Source: Fibrobacter sp.
Lineage (GTDB): Bacteria > Fibrobacterota > Fibrobacteria > Fibrobacterales > Fibrobacteraceae
Assembly: GCA_017550445.1 (NCBI GenBank)
Contig: JAFZOV010000136.1
Coordinates: 1-30,928, forward strand
Length of the DNA stretch: 30,928 nucleotides
Direction of reading: 5' to 3'
This document shows positions 1 through 6,139 of the stretch, in pieces; the stretch's first letter is position 1, and each line of letters opens with the position of its first letter. The translations under genes and the position numbers were made by a program. The notes under the pieces are model-generated. The model made no database searches. It was not told the DNA's origin and was given only the letters and a program-made list of their open reading frames with translations.

Positions 1-1
1 C

Positions 2-280
2 CTCCTCGGTCGTGGCTCCGCCTTCTACAGCCCGGCTACTTCTGCCGTGCACATGGCTGAAGCCTACCTCCTCGACAAGAAGAGCGTGTTCTCTTGCGCT
101 GCCAAGCTGAACGGCGAATACGGCGTGAACGGCCTCTACTGCGGCGTGCCGGTTGTCGTTGGTGCAAACGGTGTCGAAAAGATCATCGAAGTCAAGATGA
201 GCGCAGAAGAAAAGGCTGCTTTCGATAATTCTGTCGAAGCCTGCCGCAAGAACGCTGAATGGGTCGACGCACATACGTAA
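2..280 (+). CDS. mdh: Malate dehydrogenase, C-terminal part (5' end outside window)
   Basis: The reading frame is open from base 2 and gives the last 92 residues of an NAD-dependent malate dehydrogenase, the TCA enzyme that interconverts malate and oxaloacetate in the cytoplasm. The sequence shows the conserved C-terminal pattern [12 protein letters not shown], then [20 protein letters not shown] and a final helix with [15 protein letters not shown], as in bacterial MDH of the lactate/malate dehydrogenase superfamily. The catalytic His and NAD-binding domain lie upstream of the window. The gene ends at TAA and is followed by two hairpins. The first internal ATG (47) is not the start, because the family motif extends upstream of it. 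Confidence 0.9.
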   Translation, partial: LLGRGSAFYSPATSAVHMAEAYLLDKKSVFSCAAKLNGEYGVNGLYCGVPVVVGANGVEKIIEVKMSAEEKAAFDNSVEACRKNAEWVDAHT

Positions 281-334
281 CCGTTCGCGCCCAATCGTAC
301 TAAGTACGTACCCATAGCGCTCACTCTCGCAACC

Positions 335-360
335 ACGCCTCGTTAATACGAGGCGTTTGT
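335..360 (+). terminator. Hairpin after mdh, possible first terminator
   Basis: ACGCCTCG (335-342) pairs perfectly with CGAGGCGT (349-356) across a 6-base loop. It is followed by TTTGTTGTT, a weak U-tract. It may be the first of two tandem terminators. Confidence 0.5.
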
Positions 361-397
361 TGTTCACGTGTAATCTTCAATAGAAGGTTTTGAAAAA

Positions 398-426
398 GTC
401 CCCGGTTTACCCCGGGGCTTTTTTTT
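398..426 (+). terminator. Rho-independent terminator after mdh
   Basis: CCCCGG (400-405) pairs with CCGGGG (412-417). Flanking AAG and CTT extend the stem, and a run of T follows directly (419-426). This is the classical intrinsic terminator layout and ends the mdh transcript before the GH43 promoter. Confidence 0.75.
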
Positions 427-528
427 GTGAACGCGAAATGTGGACTTTTTATTTTGCTGTTTTCGGTGGAAATTGCGGAATTGTCTATTAGAATGTTAAA
501 AATGTAGACTTTTTAATAAAAATTTTTG

Positions 529-557
529 TTGACTTTTGCCTTTAAATAAGGTATATT
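529..557 (+). promoter_or_regulatory. Promoter of the first GH43 gene
   Basis: TTGACT (529-534) and TATATT (552-557) are separated by exactly 17 bases, a close match to the housekeeping sigma consensus. Transcription would begin near 564, leaving a 5' leader of about 20 bases that carries AGGGAG before the ATG at 584. Confidence 0.7.
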
Positions 558-583
558 AAATACAAACCGTCAGGGAGTATTAT

Positions 584-2563
584 ATGTGCTTGGGATTTCG
601 TGGTGTTTTGGGTTTGGCGATGGCGTTGGGGACCACCGCTGCCTTCGCGGCCGATTGGTACGCGAAGGACAATTTGCAACCGGGTCATGACCCGAGTATG
701 GTGCGTTTTGAGGACGGTTACGCCCTCATGAGCACCAACAACAATCTGGAACTGTGGACTTCTGAGGATGCTTATTCTTGGAAGGACCACAAGTCTACGG
801 TGAGCGCCATTCCGCAGTGGGCCTATACCTACGCGCCGAAGACTGAGGGCATCTGGGCCCCGGATTTGTTCTACATGAACGGCGAATATCGCGTTTACTA
901 TTGCGTGTCGGAATTCGGCAAGCGCAACTCGGCCATCGGTTTCACAGCGACTTCTTCGATTGTGCCGGGAACGAGCGGCTACGGCTGGAAGGACCACGGC
1001 CACGTTTTCCATACCAAGGAGGGCACTGACAAGTACAACGCGATCGATGCCGACGTTGTGCGTGACACCGAGGGCAATTACTGGATGGCTTTCGGTTCGT
1101 TCGGGCTTGGCATTCAGCTGATTAAGTTGGATGCAACTTCGGGTTACCAGGCTAGCGACGACAAGACTGTTTACAACATTGCTCGCCGCACGAGCAAGGC
1201 TAGCGAAGGTGCCGAAGAAGGCCCGAGTCTGATCGAACATAACGGTCAGTATTTCTTGTTTACAGCTTGGGACAAGTGCTGCCAGCAGGGCGCAAACATT
1301 GAACAGACCACATACAAGACCGCTTACGGCCGCGCCGACAAGATGACGGGACCTTACAAGGATCGCGCTGGTTACGATATGGCTACCGGCGGCGGCACGA
1401 TTTTGCTTGAACGTTATGGTCGTTACGTGGGTCCGGGCGGTGGCGAAGCCTTCCAGGACTTGAACCGCGTGCGCTTTGTGCATCATTATTACGATTTGAA
1501 CGGTGACAAGTACAACCACATCCATATTCGCGATGTGGTGTTCACCGATGACAACTGGGTGGAAATGGGTCAGCCATTCCTCGGACGTTATTTGAGTGCC
1601 GAAGTGGAACATGGCGTGTTGACTCGCGCTGTTTCGGGCGACTTGGCCATTACCCGCAGCAATACGGCCTCTAACGGCGAATACCTGGCTTACGTGAATA
1701 CGGAAGGCTCCAAGATTCGCTTGCCCATGAACATTATGCAAGCGGGCGAGTACCTGCTGCGCTACCGCTACGCAAACGGTGGCGATGCAGTTGCAAACCA
1801 TAAGGTGACTATCAATGGCAAGTCCCAGACGGTGGCGCTGCCGCCTACGGGTTCCTGGGGCACGTTCCCCGAAAAGTCCGTGGTGATGGTGTCGGCAACC
1901 CTCAAGCGTGGCGGCAACTTTATCGATATTGAACCGTCGCCCAACGGCAATTTTGCTGAACTGGACCGCATCGATTTTTTGCGCGTGATTCGCGATACCA
2001 TTCCGGCAAACGGCTTTGACAACGGCATTCGCGTGCGCCTCACGAAGGATGATGAACTCGCCATGAAAGACGGCGGCTACGCCATTTTCGAAAACGTGGT
2101 GACGGATTCCATTAAGTCTCAGGAAGTTTCTATTGAGGTGAAGAGCATTACGGGCGGCAAGCTCAGCATTCGCGACGGCAAGAAGGACGGAACTGTTCTT
2201 TCGGAATGCGAACTGGTGGCAGCCAATGCAAAGTCGACAGCTAACGGCTGGACGCAAGTTGCCTGCTCGAACATCAAGAGCCTTGGCGGCGTGAAGGATT
2301 TCTACCTGACGGCTTCGGGCGTTTCGGGCGAAGTGCTTGTGGGTAACATCGTGTTCGCAAGTGCTCCCGCTGAAAATGTCTGCAACAATGAACCTTGCGA
2401 AGAATCCAGCAGCAGCACCGACATTACCTCTAGCAGCTCGGGCACGACTTCGATTGGTCCGCGCGTGAATCGTCAGGATTTGCAGCAGCCAGCTCGTAAG
2501 GGCTATCGCGACCTCAAGGGCCGTAGCTTCGACAAACAGATTCCGTACAGGGTGATGTTCTAG
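584..2563 (+). CDS. Secreted GH43 glycosidase with CBM6-like modules and Fibrobacter-type C-terminal tail
   Basis: This is a 659-residue secreted glycoside hydrolase of family 43 (five-bladed beta-propeller), probably an arabinanase, arabinofuranosidase or beta-xylosidase acting on hemicellulose or pectin side chains. A signal peptide covers residues 1-22 (cleavage after AFA). The propeller spans about 23-335 and shows the three GH43 carboxylates in context: HDP (Asp36, base), NAIDA (Asp155, pKa modulator) and EGPSL (Glu212, acid). Residues about 336-470 form a CBM6/35-like beta-sandwich and about 480-605 a second, shorter sandwich-like module. A Ser-rich linker with two cysteines leads to a basic tail ending RDLKGRSFDKQIPYRVMF, shared with two other proteins here. 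AGGGAG precedes the ATG. It is a close paralogue of the product of 6140-8017. Exact substrate and subfamily cannot be read from sequence. Confidence 0.88.
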   Translation: MCLGFRGVLGLAMALGTTAAFAADWYAKDNLQPGHDPSMVRFEDGYALMSTNNNLELWTSEDAYSWKDHKSTVSAIPQWAYTYAPKTEGIWAPDLFYMNGEYRVYYCVSEFGKRNSAIGFTATSSIVPGTSGYGWKDHGHVFHTKEGTDKYNAIDADVVRDTEGNYWMAFGSFGLGIQLIKLDATSGYQASDDKTVYNIARRTSKASEGAEEGPSLIEHNGQYFLFTAWDKCCQQGANIEQTTYKTAYGRADKMTGPYKDRAGYDMATGGGTILLERYGRYVGPGGGEAFQDLNRVRFVHHYYDLNGDKYNHIHIRDVVFTDDNWVEMGQPFLGRYLSAEVEHGVLTRAVSGDLAITRSNTASNGEYLAYVNTEGSKIRLPMNIMQAGEYLLRYRYANGGDAVANHKVTINGKSQTVALPPTGSWGTFPEKSVVMVSATLKRGGNFIDIEPSPNGNFAELDRIDFLRVIRDTIPANGFDNGIRVRLTKDDELAMKDGGYAIFENVVTDSIKSQEVSIEVKSITGGKLSIRDGKKDGTVLSECELVAANAKSTANGWTQVACSNIKSLGGVKDFYLTASGVSGEVLVGNIVFASAPAENVCNNEPCEESSSSTDITSSSSGTTSIGPRVNRQDLQQPARKGYRDLKGRSFDKQIPYRVMF

Positions 2564-2569
2564 ACTTGA

Positions 2570-2707
2570 CTGTCATCCTCGACCAAGCGAAGCGCGGGAG
2601 GGGGTCCATACAGTTCCGCTCCTGTTCTTGTTAGGAAATTAATAATGAAAAATGCAAAGAATAATATGTATGGACTCCGTTGTGTCCTGCGGACACTCCA
2701 GAGTGAC
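2570..2707. repeat. Inverted-repeat element spanning the GH43-GH43 junction
   Basis: GGGGTCCATACA (2601-2612) and TGTATGGACTCC (2667-2678) are inverted copies with one mismatch. The outer flanks resemble each other loosely: TGTCATCCTCG near 2570 and the GAGTGAC end near 2706. The form, with TGTCATCC ends, resembles the short dispersed intergenic repeats seen in many bacterial genomes. The right arm lies inside the predicted coding sequence of the next GH43 gene. Confidence 0.5.
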
Positions 2708-4255
2708 TTTAAGTACGTTGTTCTGAGTGCCGTTGCAGCTTTCGCGGCCAACCCCCTTACTACAGCGTTCTATTCTGCCGACGCGGCTGCTCTCGTGCAC
2801 AACGACAGCTTGTTTATCTTTGCGGGCCACGACGAACAAGGTCCGCAGGGCAATAACAACAAGGCGTTCGTGATGAACGACTGGCACGTGATGGTAACCG
2901 ACGATATGGAGAACTATCACGATTACGGCGCGGTGCTGAGCGTGAAGACATTCAAGTGGGCAAACGCCAGCGCCTTTGCGGGCCATTGCGAATACCGTAA
3001 CGGAAAATTCTATTGGTATGTGGCCGTGCATCACGGAACCATCAAAGAAAACGGGAGCGAAGGCTTCGCCATTGGCGTGGCCGTGGCGGATCACCCGTCG
3101 GGCCCATGGAAAGATGCCATCGGTCAGGCGCTCATTACCGACAATACGCCGAACGATGTGAAGCTCAATATTGACCCCGCCATCTTCTACGATGGCGATG
3201 ATATCTGGATGTATTGGGGCTCGTGGAATGCGGGCCGCCGCGTAAAGCTCAAAGAGAATATGATTGAGCTTGCGGGTACTCCCGAAGGCATCAAGATCAA
3301 GGATTTCTTCGAAGCTCCCTGGATGCACAAGTATCGCGGCAATTACTACTTCAGCTATGCCTCGGGTTACCCTTCGACCACGAACTATTCCATGGCTCCG
3401 AGCATTAATGGACCTTGGACCCAGATGGGCGTGCTGAATGATAAGCTCGACAATTCCGAGACGAACCACCAGGCGATTTTCAAGTATCTCGGGCATTGGT
3501 ACTTCATGTATCACGGCGCGAATTCTCCGGGTGGCTGGACTTACCGCCGTTCCGTGAATATCGACTACCTGTATTATGATCGTGATGCGGTGATTCAGAA
3601 AATCAAGCGCACCACGACGGGTGTAGACAAAGTAAATAACGCCCTAGTTGAAAACGGTGGCTACCGCATGACGGTTTCCCATAGCAACCTCACGCTGGAA
3701 GATGAAAACGGAATCGTGGTGCAGCGCCCGCTGGTAGATGATTCTACGGAGGCCCGCGCCAACAATCAGTTGTGGGTGCTTAAGCAGAGCGAAAAGCGCC
3801 GCCATTACACCTTGCAGAATTTTGGAACGGGTCGCTATTATTGCCCGCCTACAGAACTTCTGGATACGGTGAAGACTTCGACGAATGCTTGCGAAATCCG
3901 CATTGAAAATGCCTCTGTCAACAAGGGCTATTACCTTTACGGCGATTATGACAGCGATTTCGTGGGCGATGTGCTGAATATTTCGAAGGATTCCGGCATG
4001 CCCGTGATTACCTGGGTTCGCACCGGTACGGATAACCAGAAATTCAAACTGGAAAAAGCTGTGTTGCCGGATACCGCGACAGTTGTGTCTAGCTCTAGCG
4101 AAATTGCACCGGAAAGTTCTAGCAGCGGAACGACCGCGATTCGCTCCGATGAACTCCGTGACCGCGCAAACCTGCGCTTGCCCCAGCGTGCAGGCTTCCG
4201 TGACCTCAAAGGCCGCCACTATAGCAAACAGATTCCGTATAGAGTGTTGTTCTAA
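2645..4255 (+). CDS. Secreted GH43 glycosidase with ricin-type lectin domain and shared C-terminal tail
   Basis: This is a 536-residue GH43 enzyme of a different subfamily from the preceding one. Candidate catalytic residues are Asp46 (YSADAAAL), Asp177 (NIDPAIF) and Glu223 (FEAPWM). Residues about 330-495 have the look of a ricin-B/CBM13-like beta-trefoil (N-N-Q-L-W-V and N-Q-K-F-K-L repeats). A Ser-rich linker and the tail RDLKGRHYSKQIPYRVLF follow. The hydrophobic core VVLSAVAAFA (residues about 25-34) looks like a signal peptide, but its N-region is unusually long because the first ~20 codons overlap a repeat element. AGGAAA sits 8 bases before ATG 2645, supporting this start. It lies 81 bases after the first GH43 gene and is probably co-transcribed. 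Arabinofuranosidase or xylosidase activity is likely; the substrate is unknown. Confidence 0.83.
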   Translation: MKNAKNNMYGLRCVLRTLQSDFKYVVLSAVAAFAANPLTTAFYSADAAALVHNDSLFIFAGHDEQGPQGNNNKAFVMNDWHVMVTDDMENYHDYGAVLSVKTFKWANASAFAGHCEYRNGKFYWYVAVHHGTIKENGSEGFAIGVAVADHPSGPWKDAIGQALITDNTPNDVKLNIDPAIFYDGDDIWMYWGSWNAGRRVKLKENMIELAGTPEGIKIKDFFEAPWMHKYRGNYYFSYASGYPSTTNYSMAPSINGPWTQMGVLNDKLDNSETNHQAIFKYLGHWYFMYHGANSPGGWTYRRSVNIDYLYYDRDAVIQKIKRTTTGVDKVNNALVENGGYRMTVSHSNLTLEDENGIVVQRPLVDDSTEARANNQLWVLKQSEKRRHYTLQNFGTGRYYCPPTELLDTVKTSTNACEIRIENASVNKGYYLYGDYDSDFVGDVLNISKDSGMPVITWVRTGTDNQKFKLEKAVLPDTATVVSSSSEIAPESSSSGTTAIRSDELRDRANLRLPQRAGFRDLKGRHYSKQIPYRVLF

Positions 4256-4590
4256 ATGGTTGAGGGGGAGGAATCCCCCTGGTTTCAGCCCCGGCCCCAC
4301 CCAAATGTCATCCCGGATACAATCCGGGATCTTTTGTTTTATCCCGCCCCAGCCGGGTCTTCCACGCACCCTCACAGCGGGCTTCAATCGCCAGCCCGCA
4401 ACGCCTGGCTTTGGGGACCGAAAAATTCCCCTAGGACTCGTTATTGTTTAACCACTGCTCATAAAGGGCTTTTATAAGAAAACCTAGGAAAAAAGATTTT
4501 TTTGCAAAAAAGGGTGATGTTTAGATTGCAAAAAATTTTTCTGAGCAACAAATAGGCTATATTCAAAAAGAATAATTAAAAGGGAATATT
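4256..4590. other. Intergenic region rich in hairpins and AT-rich motifs
   Basis: No convincing gene is present. It holds a hairpin right after the stop codon (AGGGGG 4263-4268 with CCCCCT 4275-4280), a terminator (4310-4340), and a GCGGGCT/AGCCCGC hairpin (4377-4383 with 4393-4399). An AT-rich zone follows with a 14-base palindrome TTTTTTGCAAAAAA (4498-4511), a second TTGCAAAAAA copy at 4526-4535, and a -10-like TATATT at 4558-4563 ahead of the next gene. Confidence 0.55.
4310..4340 (+). terminator. Terminator after the GH43 pair
   Basis: ATCCCGGAT (4310-4318) pairs perfectly with ATCCGGGAT (4322-4330) across a 3-base loop and is followed by CTTTTGTTTT. It is preceded by TGTCATCCCGG, so it may be a dispersed repeat acting as a terminator. 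Confidence 0.65.
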
Positions 4591-5133
4591 ATGGAAAAAG
4601 AGATAGAACCAAAGAAATGCATCAGTGTCAGGCTTAAATTGTTTGTTCCGATAAGCGAAAAAGCCTACAAAGCAGTTGCGTTTGACGGCACGAGTGATAT
4701 CATTCCGAAATCTGAATATTACGGGCCCGATACCGAAACAATAAAAAGTAAAGGATATTGGATTGCGGAATGGATTCTAAAGAGGAAAATTCTTCAGCGA
4801 AAAACGAAAAACCCCAAAATAGCATGGTTTGACAAGGATTATAAAAGATGCCCTGCACCAGAAGTTGAACCTCGACAAGATTGGCAGAGGAAACCGCGAA
4901 GGACTCCTCGACGGACCAGGTTCACTGTCACCTACATGAATAAAAGAACTGGAGAAAAATACAAGTGCATAGCTGTTGAGGATAACGAAGATGCTGCAAA
5001 AATCAATGTAAATACAAAATTCAATTGCGGAAAGCTTGATTTCAAACCTTCAGAAAACGGTCAAAGAAACGAAATCGAAATCATTTCCGTTGAAACAAGG
5101 CCGGGACGAAAGAAATCGAATTCTACAGTGTGA
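4591..5133 (+). CDS. Hypothetical basic protein, 180 residues
   Basis: I do not recognise this protein. It is rich in Lys and Arg, has no signal peptide or membrane segment, and contains a central basic patch (about residues 93-110, with RKPRRTPRRTR). The N-terminal half has the pattern SVRLKLFVPISEKAYKAVAF. The C-terminal half (FTVTYMNKRTGEKYKCIAVED) looks like a small mixed beta/alpha fold. AGGGAA precedes the ATG by a normal distance, and a -10-like TATATT lies at 4558-4563. Codon use is visibly more AT-rich (many AAA, ATA, AAT) than in the flanking GH43 genes, suggesting acquired DNA. A strong terminator follows about 95 bases later. A nucleic-acid-binding role is possible from the charge alone and is not otherwise supported. 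Confidence 0.6.
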   Translation: MEKEIEPKKCISVRLKLFVPISEKAYKAVAFDGTSDIIPKSEYYGPDTETIKSKGYWIAEWILKRKILQRKTKNPKIAWFDKDYKRCPAPEVEPRQDWQRKPRRTPRRTRFTVTYMNKRTGEKYKCIAVEDNEDAAKINVNTKFNCGKLDFKPSENGQRNEIEIISVETRPGRKKSNSTV

Positions 5134-5228
5134 TTTACGGTAGTGACAAAATAGGTGACCTTTGGAGTTATGTAAAATTTCCTTAGGCCCCTTGCCAGAA
5201 TTATGGCTTTTAGGTACATTAACGCCCG

Positions 5229-5267
5229 ACGCATCTCGCTATGGAAAGGCGAGGTGCGTTCTTTTTT
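5229..5267 (+). terminator. Strong intrinsic terminator
   Basis: ACGCATCTCGC (5229-5239) pairs with GCGAGGTGCGT (5249-5259) over 11 base pairs with one G-U pair, followed by TCTTTTTT. It could end the 4591-5133 transcript or a very short RNA starting near 5227. Confidence 0.8.
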
Positions 5268-5283
5268 ATCTGAAATTCAGATA
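5267..5283. promoter_or_regulatory. 17-base perfect palindrome, possible operator
   Basis: TATCTGAA and TTCAGATA flank a single central A. The odd-length perfect dyad is typical of a repressor site. No protein can be assigned, though the XRE-type antitoxin encoded downstream is a candidate. Confidence 0.35.
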
Positions 5284-5337
5284 ATGGAACGCCTCTAAAC
5301 ATAAACCGGTTAATAATTTTGACCATATGGAGGCAAT

Positions 5338-5394
5338 ATGGTAAAGAAGTCAATAAAGTATATGGAAATTACTCCACAAGTTGGGGTGCAATAA
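5338..5394 (+). CDS. Possible 18-residue small ORF
   Basis: An ATG follows GGAGG at an ideal distance (5329-5333) and opens an 18-codon frame beginning MVKKSIKYMEI and ending VGVQ. The Shine-Dalgarno is among the best in the window, but the product is too short to judge by composition. It could be a leader peptide, a remnant or chance. Confidence 0.2.
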   Translation: MVKKSIKYMEITPQVGVQ

Positions 5395-5400
5395 TATTTA

Positions 5401-5449
5401 ATTACTTTTGATTAAAAATGTTGACAAGTAATAAAAAGTAATATATATT
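5401..5449 (+). promoter_or_regulatory. Promoter and operator of the toxin-antitoxin operon
   Basis: TTGACA (5421-5426) and TATATT (5444-5449) are spaced by 17 bases, a near-consensus promoter. ATTACTTTT (5401-5409) and AAAAGTAAT (5434-5442) are perfect inverted copies flanking the -35 box, with another AAGTAAT at 5426-5432. Such half-sites overlapping the promoter fit autorepression by the antitoxin. Transcription would begin at about 5456, at the start codon. Confidence 0.65.
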
Positions 5450-5454
5450 ATACT

Positions 5455-5730
5455 ATGTACAATGTTCTTATGTCAAGAAAGGTTGCAAGGGCTGTAGCCA
5501 CAATGCCCAAAGCTCAGCAAGAGAGGCTCGCTCTCTTGGTTGATGACATTAGGCAAAATGGTCCTGTAAGGGTGAATTGGCCCAATTACAGCATTCTTGC
5601 GGGCACGAATACTCATCATTGTCATCTTTCGCACAAGTGGGTGGCTTGTTGGGTAGAAACGGAAAAAGGTATAACAGTGGAGGTTTCTTATGCGGGCAGT
5701 CGTGAAAGCGCCCCCTATGCGGCGCACTGA
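5455..5730 (+). CDS. RelE-like toxin of a type II toxin-antitoxin pair
   Basis: This 91-residue (or 86 if Met6 at 5470 is used) protein resembles the RelE/ParE-superfamily cytotoxic translational repressors. In that group the pattern P-N-Y-x-x-L-x-G-T-N-x-H-H-C-H-L followed by WVACW is characteristic, and both parts are present (residues about 42-66). The fold is a small alpha/beta ribonuclease that cleaves mRNA on the ribosome, with the His residues probably catalytic. Its 3' end overlaps the antitoxin start by 41 bases, so the order is toxin first, as in higBA-type operons. The ATG at 5455 has no Shine-Dalgarno and lies 5 bases after the -10 box, so the transcript may be leaderless. Target and toxicity are inferred from family only. 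Confidence 0.75.
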   Translation: MYNVLMSRKVARAVATMPKAQQERLALLVDDIRQNGPVRVNWPNYSILAGTNTHHCHLSHKWVACWVETEKGITVEVSYAGSRESAPYAAH

Positions 5731-6079
5731 AAAGCCGGTGTCGTTTAGGGTTGAAGGCGAGAATATCCCTAAGGCAGTTCTCGCGTTTCTTGATGCGTTG
5801 TTTCCGGATCATGTCCGGATTGACGATGATGAGGACCTCGTGGCTGTTGAAGATACCGATTGGTATAAAAAGGCGAAGGCAAAGATGACGCCTGCAAAGG
5901 CTCTCAAAATAATGCGCACCAATGCAGGTCTAACGCAGATGCAACTCGCCGAAAAAATTGGAATCGCTAAGCAAAACTACAATTCGCTTGAGCGGGGCTC
6001 TAGGCCAATCTCTATGATGATGGCAAAGAAACTTGCCGATGCCCTTGGAACTTCCTACACGATGTTCTACGAAGATTAA
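5690..6079 (+). CDS. XRE-family antitoxin
   Basis: This 129-residue protein has a Cro/C1-type helix-turn-helix in its C-terminal half (about 66-124: A-L-K-I-M-R-T-N-A-G-L-T-Q-M-Q-L-A-E-K-I-G-I, then an NYNSLERG turn). The N-terminal ~60 residues are acidic in part (DDDEDL) and probably form the toxin-binding region. The ATG at 5690 has GGAGG at 6-base spacing inside the toxin gene, which fixes the start and gives the antitoxin much stronger translation initiation than the toxin. It should bind and neutralise the 5455-5730 product and repress their shared promoter. No terminator hairpin is visible before the next gene. Confidence 0.8.
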   Translation: MRAVVKAPPMRRTEKPVSFRVEGENIPKAVLAFLDALFPDHVRIDDDEDLVAVEDTDWYKKAKAKMTPAKALKIMRTNAGLTQMQLAEKIGIAKQNYNSLERGSRPISMMMAKKLADALGTSYTMFYED

Positions 6080-6102
6080 GCATCTTTTTCCTGTTTTTTA
6101 AT

Positions 6103-6108
6103 TATATT
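6103..6108 (+). promoter_or_regulatory. -10 box for the third GH43 gene
   Basis: TATATT lies 31 bases before the start codon at 6140. No convincing -35 hexamer is seen at the usual distance, so activation by another factor or readthrough from the antitoxin gene is possible. Confidence 0.4.
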
Positions 6109-6139
6109 AAAAGAGTGATGTGTGGGAAAGCGAGGCTGT

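Larger units (their letters stand above)
281..583. other. Intergenic region between mdh and the GH43 locus
   Basis: No gene is visible here. It contains a short palindrome (CGTACTAAGTACG, around 296-308), two hairpins (335-356 and 398-420), an AT-rich stretch, and the promoter of the downstream glycosidase (529-557). Confidence 0.6.
5134..5454. other. Intergenic region before the toxin-antitoxin pair
   Basis: It contains a promoter-like pair TTGCCA (5192-5197) and TACATT (5215-5220) with 17-base spacing, then a strong terminator (5229-5267), a perfect palindrome (5267-5283), a second small palindrome AACCGGTT (5304-5311), a possible 18-codon ORF (5338-5394), and the toxin-antitoxin promoter. 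Confidence 0.55.

Noticed and set aside
542..2257. 571-residue open frame on the minus strand
   Set aside because: It lies opposite the GH43 gene, has no recognisable domain and is rich in His, Val and Arg, as expected from complementing GC-biased codons.
2523..2563. T9SS type A sorting domain at the GH43 C-termini
   Set aside because: The tail is short and basic and lacks the roughly 70-residue beta-sandwich with Gly-rich motifs expected of that domain.
6122..6139. Earlier GTG start for the third GH43 gene
   Set aside because: It would put MGKRGC before a complete signal peptide, and the GAGG ribosome-binding site would fall inside the coding region.
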